A stretch of DNA of 64,000 nt, from the NCBI GenBank assembly GCA_964346175.1, contig CAYFTG010000004.1:1-64000 (forward strand), in the 5' to 3' direction. A model generated the notes under the pieces. The model searched no databases. It was given only the letters and a program-made list of their open reading frames with translations, and had not been told where the DNA came from. This stretch comes from DTU032 sp964346175. Its GTDB lineage: Bacteria; Bacillota; Clostridia; Saccharofermentanales; DTU023. The translations under genes were made by a program, and so were the position numbers. Shown here one piece after another: positions 26,771-34,894 of the stretch. Each line of letters starts with the position of its first letter. Within the stretch, counting starts at the first letter, position 1.

Positions 26771-28501
26771 CTATGCTTCGATATCTATAAATTCGAACTT
26801 CACTACATCGAAGAGTCCCTTATCCGTTATCTTTAATTCCGGAATAACCGGCAGTGCCATGAAGCATAGTGTCATCAGAGGATCAACCTCAGGTGATACT
26901 TTCAGCTCCTTGATGGCGATATCGTGCAATATCTCCAGCTCATTATTAATCCATTCAGCAGAGCGATCAGTCATTATCCCTGCGACCGGCAGCGGTGTAG
27001 CGCGCAGTATCTCAGCCTCTCGCGTCAGGACAAAGCCACCTTCCTGCTCAATCAAGGTCCTGATCGCCAAGTCCATATCAATGTCATTGGTACCTACACA
27101 GATAATATTATGTGAATCGTGAGCTATGGAAAGGGCGATAGCTCCCAGCTTGATGCCGTAGTCTTTCAAAAGAGCTACAGCTACATTTCCAGTCTCTTGA
27201 TGCCGTTCAACGACAGCAATCTTGGCAACATCAATATCGGGATCAAAGACGAAATTACCTGCATCGTCTACACGAACGCGCACTATTTCATCTTTGGTGT
27301 CCACTCCGCCCGGAAGCACTTTAATGGCATGAACTTCAGGTGATTTAAGATTTAGGTTCAAGCGATCGATATTATAATCCTTCACATGCATACTACTGCT
27401 GACAGCGTCAGTGGGATATTTTTCTATTTCAGGCAGATATTCTCCATCGCGCACAACCTCTTTGCCGGCGATAAAGACTTGTTTAACCTCAAATTTTTCC
27501 AGATCTTTAAACAGTACAATATCAGCTTTTAGGCCGGGGGCTATGGCTCCGCGGTCGTAGAGGCGGTAACACTCAGCAGCATTTTGCGAGGCCATCATCA
27601 GCGTGCTATAAACATCTAATCCGGCTTCTGTGCAGATCCGTAAATGATGTTCAAGATGCCCGTGTTCAAAGATAGTTTTGGGTTGTCTGTCATCCGAACA
27701 AAGTAGACAGCGACGGTAATTATGAGCTGTCACTCCGTGGATCAGGCGTTCAAGATCGTGGCTGGCTGAACCTTGACGCAGTAGGACATACATCCCACGA
27801 CTGATGCGATCATTCATCTCTTCTATAGTGGTACATTCATGATCGGTTTTTATGCCGGCGGCAACGTAAGCATTGAGTGCTTTATCTGTCAACCCCGGGC
27901 TATGCCCGTCAATAACTACCCTTGCATCGTGTGCACGCATCAATTTGTTAAGCGACTCATCATCAGCCAAAAAGACTCCGACTGAGTTCATGTACTCGCC
28001 GAAACCGTGGATATCCGGACGCTCTAAGACACCCTCCATATCTTCCGATCTTATAGTTGCTCCTGCTGTTTCAAAGTCGGTGGCCGGCACAGAGGAAGGA
28101 AACATGTAACGGATATCTAGGGCTGTTCTTTCGGCAGCTTTGATCATGTATTCCATGGCATCAAATCCGTCTACGTTTACGATTTCGTGCGGGTCAGCGA
28201 TCACTGTTGTTGTTCCGTGCGGCACAACCAGCTTGCCAAACTCTTCCGGTGTGAGATAGGACGATTCAATATGAATATGACTATCGATCAGACCCGGAGA
28301 AGCAAAGAGATCGCTGGCATCAAGTTCTTCGTGACCCTCATATGAACCTATGCCTGCGATCCAATCATCTGAGATCGCAATGTCTCCTTTTACTATCCGG
28401 GCATTGAAAAGATCAATAACATTTGCGTTTTTCAGTACAAGATCTGCCGCAATTCTGCCCATCGCCACGTCAATAATTTTCTTCAGTTGCTCTTTCCTCA
28501 T
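26771..28501 (-). CDS. ade: Adenine deaminase
   Basis: Hydrolyses adenine to hypoxanthine and ammonia. From the ATG at 28501, preceded by GGAAGG, it has 576 residues, typical of the bacterial AdeC/Ade amidohydrolase family. Marks include ADLVLKNANVIDLFNARI at the N-terminus, the metal motif SPGLIDSHIHIESS, VIADPHEIVNVDG, VIDGHSPGL, LCSDDRQPKTIFEHGH and a C-terminal domain with GGFVLTREAEILRATPLPVAG. A purine riboswitch would not fit in the short leader of about 70 bases. Together with the Xdh-type operon at 44349-48121 it suggests a purine degradation or salvage route. Confidence 0.94.
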   Translation of the reverse strand: MRKEQLKKIIDVAMGRIAADLVLKNANVIDLFNARIVKGDIAISDDWIAGIGSYEGHEELDASDLFASPGLIDSHIHIESSYLTPEEFGKLVVPHGTTTVIADPHEIVNVDGFDAMEYMIKAAERTALDIRYMFPSSVPATDFETAGATIRSEDMEGVLERPDIHGFGEYMNSVGVFLADDESLNKLMRAHDARVVIDGHSPGLTDKALNAYVAAGIKTDHECTTIEEMNDRISRGMYVLLRQGSASHDLERLIHGVTAHNYRRCLLCSDDRQPKTIFEHGHLEHHLRICTEAGLDVYSTLMMASQNAAECYRLYDRGAIAPGLKADIVLFKDLEKFEVKQVFIAGKEVVRDGEYLPEIEKYPTDAVSSSMHVKDYNIDRLNLNLKSPEVHAIKVLPGGVDTKDEIVRVRVDDAGNFVFDPDIDVAKIAVVERHQETGNVAVALLKDYGIKLGAIALSIAHDSHNIICVGTNDIDMDLAIRTLIEQEGGFVLTREAEILRATPLPVAGIMTDRSAEWINNELEILHDIAIKELKVSPEVDPLMTLCFMALPVIPELKITDKGLFDVVKFEFIDIEA

Positions 28502-28569
28502 AATCCTTCCTTTCATACACCTTTCTCGTAGTTTCAAGTCGAGAGAGCTTAGAGTCACTCAGAATTGCA

Positions 28570-28606
28570 AAAGGAGGAGACAATCTAAATTGTTTGCCCC
28601 TCCTTT
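28570..28606 (-). terminator. Terminator after ispH-rpsA
   Basis: On the minus strand AAAGGAGG pairs with CCTCCTTT and an inner ACAAT pairs with ATTGT. A short T run follows about 30 bases after the ispH-rpsA stop. Confidence 0.65.
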
Positions 28607-28635
28607 ACACATTACTTATTGAAACTAAAACCGCC

Positions 28636-31221
28636 TTAAGCTTCGCTCGCTTCCGTTTCGTCCTTTTCGCTTTCTTCCGAATCTGCTGCTTCAGCTTCAA
28701 CTTCAGCCTCAGCTTCTTCAGCAGCATCTTCAACAGCTTCTTCGACTACTTCTTCAGTAGCTTCTTCAACAGCTTCTTCAGTAGCTTCTTCAACTACTTC
28801 TTCAACAGCTTCTTCAACAGCTTCTTCAGCAGCTTCTTCAACTACTTCTTCAACAGCTTCTTCTTTGACTTCAGTCTTCTCAACTTTATCTTCAGAAGTC
28901 GCTTCTTTGAGACTTTCGATCAATTCAGACCCTTCTTGAGTTACAGCAGTGAAATCAGCCAACTGTGAAAGTGAAGATGAAGCCGGACGATCTACATAGC
29001 TAGTTGCAGTGTCGCTATCACTTTCCTGACGCTTGCCACGACGACGCGGAGGACGCTGTTCTTTGCGTTCTTCAGCACGTTTGACAATTTCCGAATCGGG
29101 ATCCGGGTTAATCGGTTCAACGTCGCGGATGCTGACGCTGACACGGCGAGTCTCATCGGAGACCTCAACCACACGTGCGTCAACTTCCATGCCTTCTTCC
29201 AACACTTCGTTGGGTGTGTTCAGGCGATACTCGGAGATCTGTGAAATATGGCAGAGTGCGTCCACGCCTGGTGCGATATTAATGAATGCACCAAAGGGGA
29301 ACATACGTACAACTACTCCGCGAACGATCATTCCCAGTGGGAAACGTTTTTCCAGATCTGCATAGGGATCATCTTCCTTCTTGCGATAGCCAAGTGAAAT
29401 ACGCTTTCTCTCACGATCAAAGTCCATCACGTGAACTTCGATAACGTCATTGACCGATAAAACATCGGATGGATGACGTACACGTTGCCATGAAAGCTCG
29501 CTGATGTGAACCAATCCGTCTACACCGCCTATATCGACAAATGCGCCGAAATTGGTGAGATTGCGTACTACGCCCTCATATACATCACCAACTTCTATGG
29601 TATCCCATATTTCGCGCGATTTTTCACGTCTATTTCGCTGCAATAGTGAACGACGTGACCCTGAAACACGCAAGCGTCTACGATTTGGATCAAATTGGGT
29701 CACTAAAATATCAAAGGTTTTGTCCATGTAGGGGTCAAGGTTCTCAACTCTACTTAGTTCTAACTGAGTGCTGTGAATGTAGATGTTAATGCTACCGTAC
29801 GCGGTAATAACACCGTCCTTAACAATTTTAATTACTTTTACAGTTAAGGGTGTCTTCTCTTTAAATGCTTGTTCTACTTGTTCCTTGTGTTTGACAAAGT
29901 CAACACGCGCCTTAGATAAATTAATTTCTTTGCCCATGTCTGAGCTACGGATATTCCGCACATAGACATCCAGTTCCATGTGTTCTTGACACGCTTGTTC
30001 CAGATCAATATAGGGGTCGGTTTTAAACTCGCGGATCGGTATCCTTCCTTCAGTTTTATCTCTCACGTCGACATAGACATAGTCTTCGTCGTATCGAACG
30101 ATTCTTCCCTTAACGATACTGCCTTTTTTCAGCTCGGGAATATTGTCGATAAATTCTGAGAAGTCCACTTCAGGCTGCTCTTCAGGCTGTACTGGAGTCT
30201 CCTCCTGGATTTCTTCAATCAGCTCCTCTTCAGGCTGCTCTTGCGGCTTTTCGGGCTGCTCTTGCGGCTCTTCAAGCTGCTCAGGCTGCTCTACAGGCTG
30301 TTCTTGAAGCTCTTCCAGAGGCTGCTCTTGATTGGTCAAGCCTTCTTTTTCCGTCATGTTTTGGATAACCTCCCTGATCATCTCTTCTGGTGTCGAGGCT
30401 CCGGCTGTAATGCCTATCCTCTCTGAACTCAAATACTTCTCATATACGTCGCTAGGTATTTGGTCCGGCCTATCTATCCAATATGTGTCCTCACATTGTT
30501 CACAACATATCTCATACAGTTTAGCAGTATTCGAGCTGTTGCGACCGCCCAGAACGATCATTAGATCGGAATTTGCGGCAAGTGAAGACGCGTCCGACTG
30601 CCTACGATCAGTCGTGACACATATTGTATCAAAAATTTCATAATTAGCAATTTTATCATGCAAAATCTTACAAATCTCACGCCATTTGTCTACGGAGAAG
30701 GTAGTTTGGGAAACAATCGTCCATTTTCTGTCGGAAAAAGCCTGCTCTTCGGCTTCTTTCGCTGTCTCGATGATCACTACCTCTGCATCGCCGGCATAGC
30801 CGATAACGCCCTGAACCTCAGGATGATCTGCAGCACCGGTAATAATGATGCCGGAATTTTCCGCCGCAGCTTCTTTAACGATGCGCTGGATCTTTTTAAC
30901 AAAGGGACAGGTTTCGTCATAGATGATACAGGAACGTTCCAAGAGTGCAGCTTCGATTTCCGGTGAGACACCATGAGCCCGAACCAGTACTCGCGCACCT
31001 TCTTCTATTTCTTCGACGGAGTTTGCAAGAATAACGCCACTTTTAAGCAAATTTTCAACGACTGTTTCGTTATGAACAATCGCTCCTAACATATAAAGTG
31101 GTCTATTATCGTTTTGCGCAGCGGCTTCAACAGCAAAATTCACAGCACGATTAACACCGGGGCAAAACCCGGCGTTATCAGAAACTATGATTTTCTTCTT
31201 AGTGCTGTCGTTCTGATTAAT
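28636..31221 (-). CDS. ispH-rpsA: Bifunctional HMBPP reductase (IspH) / ribosomal protein S1 fusion
   Basis: IspH makes IPP and DMAPP from HMBPP with a [4Fe-4S] cluster; S1 repeats bind mRNA. The IspH part covers about the first 290 residues: NAGFCPGVNRAV with the first cluster Cys, RAHGVSPE, DETCPFVKK with the second Cys, TGAADHPEVQG, and CVTTDRRQSDASSLA with the third. A Gln/Pro/Glu-rich linker leads to four S1 domains (for example GAFVDIGGVDGLVHISELSW), a basic patch PPRRRGKR and a long Glu/Val/Ala repeat tail. The first canonical start (GTG at 31143) falls after the essential FCPGV motif. Upstream only ATT (31221), ATC or ATA are available before an in-frame stop, so the start is unresolved. 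The fusion itself is known in Clostridia. Confidence 0.9.
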   Translation of the reverse strand: MNQNDSTKKKIIVSDNAGFCPGVNRAVNFAVEAAAQNDNRPLYMLGAIVHNETVVENLLKSGVILANSVEEIEEGARVLVRAHGVSPEIEAALLERSCIIYDETCPFVKKIQRIVKEAAAENSGIIITGAADHPEVQGVIGYAGDAEVVIIETAKEAEEQAFSDRKWTIVSQTTFSVDKWREICKILHDKIANYEIFDTICVTTDRRQSDASSLAANSDLMIVLGGRNSSNTAKLYEICCEQCEDTYWIDRPDQIPSDVYEKYLSSERIGITAGASTPEEMIREVIQNMTEKEGLTNQEQPLEELQEQPVEQPEQLEEPQEQPEKPQEQPEEELIEEIQEETPVQPEEQPEVDFSEFIDNIPELKKGSIVKGRIVRYDEDYVYVDVRDKTEGRIPIREFKTDPYIDLEQACQEHMELDVYVRNIRSSDMGKEINLSKARVDFVKHKEQVEQAFKEKTPLTVKVIKIVKDGVITAYGSINIYIHSTQLELSRVENLDPYMDKTFDILVTQFDPNRRRLRVSGSRRSLLQRNRREKSREIWDTIEVGDVYEGVVRNLTNFGAFVDIGGVDGLVHISELSWQRVRHPSDVLSVNDVIEVHVMDFDRERKRISLGYRKKEDDPYADLEKRFPLGMIVRGVVVRMFPFGAFINIAPGVDALCHISQISEYRLNTPNEVLEEGMEVDARVVEVSDETRRVSVSIRDVEPINPDPDSEIVKRAEERKEQRPPRRRGKRQESDSDTATSYVDRPASSSLSQLADFTAVTQEGSELIESLKEATSEDKVEKTEVKEEAVEEVVEEAAEEAVEEAVEEVVEEATEEAVEEATEEVVEEAVEDAAEEAEAEVEAEAADSEESEKDETEASEA
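28690..28870 (-). repeat. Imperfect repeat tract encoding the acidic tail of the S1 fusion
   Basis: Short units of CTTCTTCAAC/CAGCTTCTTC type recur in tandem on the plus strand. On the coding strand they give alternating EEAVEEVVEEA and EEATEEAVEEA repeats. The tract is prone to length variation and assembly error. Confidence 0.8.
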
Positions 31222-32002
31222 TGCTTATATCCGCTTCATTCCTAATTTCATTAGTATTATCCCATAAATTGAACGGATCGTCCAGCACTGTCACCGAAAC
31301 AGTCTGCGACATGACTTTTTGGCACCTGTCTGCCTCCGGATTGTAATAAGCTTCGCCGCCCATAGTGTAAACTCGGCGCATCAGCTCATTCGAAATATCG
31401 AGACTGGTCTGCTTATTAAGGCTTGCGCCCTCGCGCAGATTGAGCAAGACTTTGGGGCCGATAATGACCTTAGGTCTACTAAATGGACGCATCTTTCCCG
31501 TTACAGAACACAGATGAATAGGAATTCCTCTCTTAATTGCGAGCTGAATCGTAGTTGATTTTGGCGGATGAGCAACGGCATCGCCGCCTTCGGTGCAACC
31601 ACCTTCGATAAAAATGCCCACGATGTGCTCACTTTTGAGCTCGCTAATAATTCGTTTGGCCGCCTGAATGTCGTTAGCTTCCCGGTCTATGGGGAAAATA
31701 TCAAAACTGCAAAGAAAATAAGTCAAGAACGGAATCCTGAAGAGGGATTCTTTTGCAATCCAGTGCAAATGTTTAGAACGGTAATATATATAGAGAAATA
31801 CAGGGTCCAAAATGCTGTTATGATTGCTGATCAGGACCATGGGGCCTGTTCTACCCTTTTTCTTATTGGAAAATACACGAGGCAAAAATAGCAAAGTAAG
31901 TATAGGTACGGCGATAATTAAAAATATCATCCTCCTGATCGGATGCTGTGCTGCAGGAATTGTCATTTCTGCTTTATTCATTTTGTTTTTATTCTGTGTC
32001 AT
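31217..32002 (-). CDS. plsC: 1-acyl-sn-glycerol-3-phosphate acyltransferase
   Basis: Acylates lysophosphatidic acid to phosphatidic acid at the inner membrane face. The 261-residue protein has an N-terminal hydrophobic helix (about 24-44), the catalytic HX4D motif SNHNSILDP with His61 and Asp66, DIFPIDREAN as the second block and FIEGGCTEGGD in place of the usual EGTRS block. It overlaps the stop of the ScpB-CMK gene by 14 bases and its own stop overlaps the putative ispH start region. The plsC-ispH-rpsA order after cmk is common in Clostridia. It supplies phosphatidate for CdsA. Confidence 0.88.
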   Translation of the reverse strand: MTQNKNKMNKAEMTIPAAQHPIRRMIFLIIAVPILTLLFLPRVFSNKKKGRTGPMVLISNHNSILDPVFLYIYYRSKHLHWIAKESLFRIPFLTYFLCSFDIFPIDREANDIQAAKRIISELKSEHIVGIFIEGGCTEGGDAVAHPPKSTTIQLAIKRGIPIHLCSVTGKMRPFSRPKVIIGPKVLLNLREGASLNKQTSLDISNELMRRVYTMGGEAYYNPEADRCQKVMSQTVSVTVLDDPFNLWDNTNEIRNEADISN

Positions 32003-33302
32003 CGTTTTTTTCGTTTATTTTCTGTTCAATAGCCGCCAGCATTTCCTCAATCAATTCAGTGATGGAGCGACCGTCTGTATCAATTAAAATCGCATCATCC
32101 GCTTGCTTGGTCGGAGCTAGGGCTCGGTTACTGTCATTATGGTCTCGCTGGATCATCTCCTGTAAGACATCCTCATATCTTCCATTATCGCCTTTAGCCA
32201 GCATTTCCTCATAACGTCTTCCGGCTCGGACTTCCGGACTTGCTGTTATGAAAAATTTCACAGTAGCGTCCGGCAAGACATAAGTGCCAATGTCACGGCC
32301 GTCTAGGATTAAAGACTGACGTGCGGCCAGTTCTCTTTGCAGCTCCACACAGTAGTGACGGCAAACCGAAAGGGCACTTATAGCGGAAGCCGCCAAAGAA
32401 ACCTCCGGGGTTCGAATGTCGTCGGTGTAATCTACACCGTCAACATAAGTACGTTGTCCTTCAGGAGAAAGCTCTACATCCAGGTCCGTATCGGTCAACA
32501 TCTGTTCTATCTCAAGCTCATTTGATGGTTCCAAACCTAAGCGCAGGGCCTTCAGACCCAGAGCTCGATACATTGCGCCGGTATCCACAAATAAGATTGA
32601 AAGCCTCGCGGCCAACTCCTTCGCCAGTGTGCTCTTACCGGCACCGGACGGCCCGTCGATCGCAATAACAAGCGGTTCCTGCACACTCCCCTCTTCTCTG
32701 GCATCTGCAGAATTGGCGTTTTCGGCCGCGATTAAACCAACTTTGCGCTCCGTTTCCTCATCCTCATACTCGCTAGCCTTATCGTACATCAGGAGATCTA
32801 CTGCCTCCAGATCCTGCGTCGACTTAAGTCCGAAATCAGCCAAAAACTGTTCGCTGACGTAGAGTAATCCCGGTCTACCGGGGACATCCAGGTGCCCCCT
32901 CTGCTCAACCAAACCGCGTTCTATTAAGCGGGACACAATGCTGTCGCTATTGACACCACGCACCATCTCAATTTCCGATCTGGTCACAGGTTCGCTGTAA
33001 GCGATCACGGCCAAGACCTCATAAGAAGCTTGCGAGAGATCTTGCCTGTTGGTCGGCTCGAATAAAAGGGCCAAGCTCTCCCCTAGCTCCACTTTAGTAG
33101 CTAGGGCTACTTTGTCGTTGATTTCACTCAAACGTAAGCCCGAAAGCACATCGATCTGATAGCGCCGCTTTAACTGATCCAGCAGCATGTCCAGCCTTTC
33201 AGAGCTTACATCCAATAATTCTGCCAGCTTATGGCGTTCGATGGGATCACCGGCTGCAAATAAAAAAGCCTCTAAAAGAGCCATTGCTTCAACATCACTC
33301 AT
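31989..33302 (-). CDS. scpB-cmk: Fusion of condensin subunit ScpB and cytidylate kinase
   Basis: One uninterrupted frame of 437 residues. Residues 1-165 match ScpB, the winged-helix partner of SMC-ScpA in chromosome segregation (MALLEAFLFAAGDPI, VLAVIAYSEPVTRSEIE, GRPGLLYVSEQFLADFGLK). An acidic linker of about 45 residues follows. Residues 210-437 are a complete CMP/dCMP kinase: Walker A GPSGAGKST at 217-225, VDTGAMYRALG, SLILDGRDIGTYVLP and RDHNDSNRALAPTKQADDA. An in-frame GTG at 32684, codon 207, has AGAGG five bases upstream, so a separate kinase might also be made. scpB and cmk are close neighbours in many Bacillota; their fusion into one protein is unusual to my knowledge. Confidence 0.9.
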   Translation of the reverse strand: MSDVEAMALLEAFLFAAGDPIERHKLAELLDVSSERLDMLLDQLKRRYQIDVLSGLRLSEINDKVALATKVELGESLALLFEPTNRQDLSQASYEVLAVIAYSEPVTRSEIEMVRGVNSDSIVSRLIERGLVEQRGHLDVPGRPGLLYVSEQFLADFGLKSTQDLEAVDLLMYDKASEYEDEETERKVGLIAAENANSADAREEGSVQEPLVIAIDGPSGAGKSTLAKELAARLSILFVDTGAMYRALGLKALRLGLEPSNELEIEQMLTDTDLDVELSPEGQRTYVDGVDYTDDIRTPEVSLAASAISALSVCRHYCVELQRELAARQSLILDGRDIGTYVLPDATVKFFITASPEVRAGRRYEEMLAKGDNGRYEDVLQEMIQRDHNDSNRALAPTKQADDAILIDTDGRSITELIEEMLAAIEQKINEKNDDTE

Positions 33303-33307
33303 CGGGT

Positions 33308-34069
33308 CTACTTCTCCTTAGCTTCAATATAGATAGGGGCGAAAACCGTTCTTTGCTTTGCAATGATCTGATTGCGTCGTAACAGTTCTAATACAGCCAG
33401 AAAACCGGCGATCCGGGTTTCTTTCGTTTGATCCGGCGTAAAAAGTTCATAAAAGAAAAAGCGCGGTTTTTGATCTAGCTTGTCCATGACTTCATTCATG
33501 CAAGAATTGACTGAAACTCTCTCGCGCTGCAAGATTTGTTGCATCGCTGTTTTGCTTGATTGAAAACGGGCTGCGTTGCGCGCTAGGAGTATATCTACAG
33601 CTTCAGCAAAGCGATCAATATTCAAACTTTGCCTTTGGATTTTCCTCTTAATCCCAAGGCGCTGCGGTAACTCCTCCGGCTTGTAATAGCTTTGTGTATA
33701 AGCGCTGTGTCGTTCCTTAAGCTGCAGCGCAATCACACGACAGCGTCTGTAACGCAATAATTGGAAAATCAATTCGCTGCTCGGATCGAACTCCGTTTCA
33801 GAATCAGGATCGAATTTTTGTGTTGGTAGGAGCAAGCTGGATTTAATCTGAATCAAAGTTGCTGCCATCAAGAGAAAGGAGCTAACCAGCTCCATGTCGT
33901 ATATAGGCAGTTTTTTTATTATTGTCAGATACTGATCTGTGATCGAGGCGATAGAAACTTTATCCAGAGCAACATTGCCACGCTCTAATAAATGATCAAG
34001 AAGCTCCAATGGACTCTCGTAAGAATCTACCAAAATATCCAGATCTTGATTATCAATCTCCGCCACCAC
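33308..34069 (-). CDS. scpA: Segregation and condensation protein A
   Basis: The kleisin subunit that bridges SMC heads with ScpB. It starts best at the GTG at 34069, preceded by AAGAGG, giving 253 residues. A longer frame to 34141 would overlap the M50 gene and adds residues unlike the family. The N-terminal core reads SYESPLELLDHLLERG and VSIASITDQYLTII (family form FEGPLDLLLHLI...ITDQY), followed by LLMAATLIQIKSSLLLP and a C-terminal winged helix with FLAVLELLRRNQI. The next gene encodes ScpB-CMK five bases on, so both partners are co-translated. Confidence 0.92.
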   Translation of the reverse strand: MVAEIDNQDLDILVDSYESPLELLDHLLERGNVALDKVSIASITDQYLTIIKKLPIYDMELVSSFLLMAATLIQIKSSLLLPTQKFDPDSETEFDPSSELIFQLLRYRRCRVIALQLKERHSAYTQSYYKPEELPQRLGIKRKIQRQSLNIDRFAEAVDILLARNAARFQSSKTAMQQILQRERVSVNSCMNEVMDKLDQKPRFFFYELFTPDQTKETRIAGFLAVLELLRRNQIIAKQRTVFAPIYIEAKEK

Positions 34070-34086
34070 TACAACACACCTCTTGC

Positions 34087-34803
34087 TTAAAAAATCATAG
34101 GCGGCAGTCCCAGCGCAACCTGGAGCTGCTGAAAAAGCCATGCGATAGGCGTCCTGATTATAAAATCAAAGGGTAACAAGATAAAATTCAACACGCGGAA
34201 CAAGGCACCGCGGAAAAAGATTACGATCAAAATGAAAACTAGTCCGATGATTCTTTCTTGCTGTAGAATTCGATAGTAGAGTTTGGGTGGCAAGAGTGCG
34301 CCAAAAATCTTATAGCCGTCTAACGGCGGAATCGGCAAAAGATTAAAGACAGCCAACCACATATTCGCAATATACAAGGTGTTAAACAACTGCAGAAGGA
34401 CCAATATCACCGAGCTGGACACCCAGCCGAAACCAACCGCAGCGGTATAGACAACACAATACAAAAACCAAGCGATCGCCCCTAAGATTATATTCGACAG
34501 TGGTCCCCATAAACTTGTATAAACAATTCCGTGACGGATGGATTTAGCCTCACTAAAACGCGACGGATTGATCGGCACCGGTTTGGCCCAGCCTATACCC
34601 GCAAAGAGGAACATCAAGGACCCGATAGGATCAAGATGTCTCAGAGGGTTTAAGGTTAGCCTACCACTTAATGCAGCTGTGTCATCGCCCATGCGAAAAG
34701 CTGCGTAGGCATGCGAAGCTTCATGCACTGAGAGAGATAAAGTCAATACCAGCACAGTTATGAGAACATTTATAATATCAATATCGCCAAATAAATTTAA
34801 CAG
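34087..34803 (-). CDS. Site-2 protease family (M50) membrane protein
   Basis: A small intramembrane metalloprotease of the kind often encoded before scpA in Clostridia. Zinc ligands are visible in SVHEASHAYA and in the NLLPIPPLDGYKIFG block, with four to five membrane helices. The first canonical start (GTG at 34755) would leave only ten residues before HEASH and cut away most of the first helix. The in-frame sequence continues upstream as LNLFGDIDIINVLITVLVLT to a CTG at 34803, which has an AAAGGAAG ribosome site 7 bases ahead and a TGCTATAAT promoter 30 bases ahead. I therefore place the start at CTG (238 residues); the GTG version has 222. Substrate unknown. Confidence 0.85.
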   Translation of the reverse strand: MLNLFGDIDIINVLITVLVLTLSLSVHEASHAYAAFRMGDDTAALSGRLTLNPLRHLDPIGSLMFLFAGIGWAKPVPINPSRFSEAKSIRHGIVYTSLWGPLSNIILGAIAWFLYCVVYTAAVGFGWVSSSVILVLLQLFNTLYIANMWLAVFNLLPIPPLDGYKIFGALLPPKLYYRILQQERIIGLVFILIVIFFRGALFRVLNFILLPFDFIIRTPIAWLFQQLQVALGLPPMIF

Positions 34804-34833
34804 AGAATTACTTCCTTTCGCTTAAACGGGTAA

Positions 34834-34842
34834 ATTATAGCA
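34834..34842 (-). promoter_or_regulatory. Extended -10 promoter for the M50-scpA-scpB-cmk-plsC-ispH operon
   Basis: TGCTATAAT on the minus strand is a consensus extended -10 without a recognisable -35. Transcription would start near 34827, leaving a leader of about 25 bases before the CTG at 34803. Confidence 0.6.
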
Positions 34843-34894
34843 CAGCTCACCTGGAACTAATCCTTCTAGAACAGTGAGCTAAGCAGTAAACATT

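Noticed and set aside
28502..28569. Purine riboswitch ahead of adenine deaminase
   Set aside because: The space is only about 70 bases and lacks the three-way junction consensus.
28711..28870. Possible CRISPR-like or minisatellite array
   Set aside because: The repeats are short, in frame and without spacers, and encode the acidic tail of a known protein.
28594..28968. Plus-strand frame with repeated Phe/Ser residues opposite the S1 fusion tail
   Set aside because: It is the antisense shadow of the Glu/Ala codon repeats and has no ribosome-binding site or homology.
31205..31230. Programmed frameshift joining PlsC to IspH
   Set aside because: A +1 shift would be needed and no slippery sequence, stalling codon or downstream structure is visible; kept only as a remote alternative to a non-standard start.
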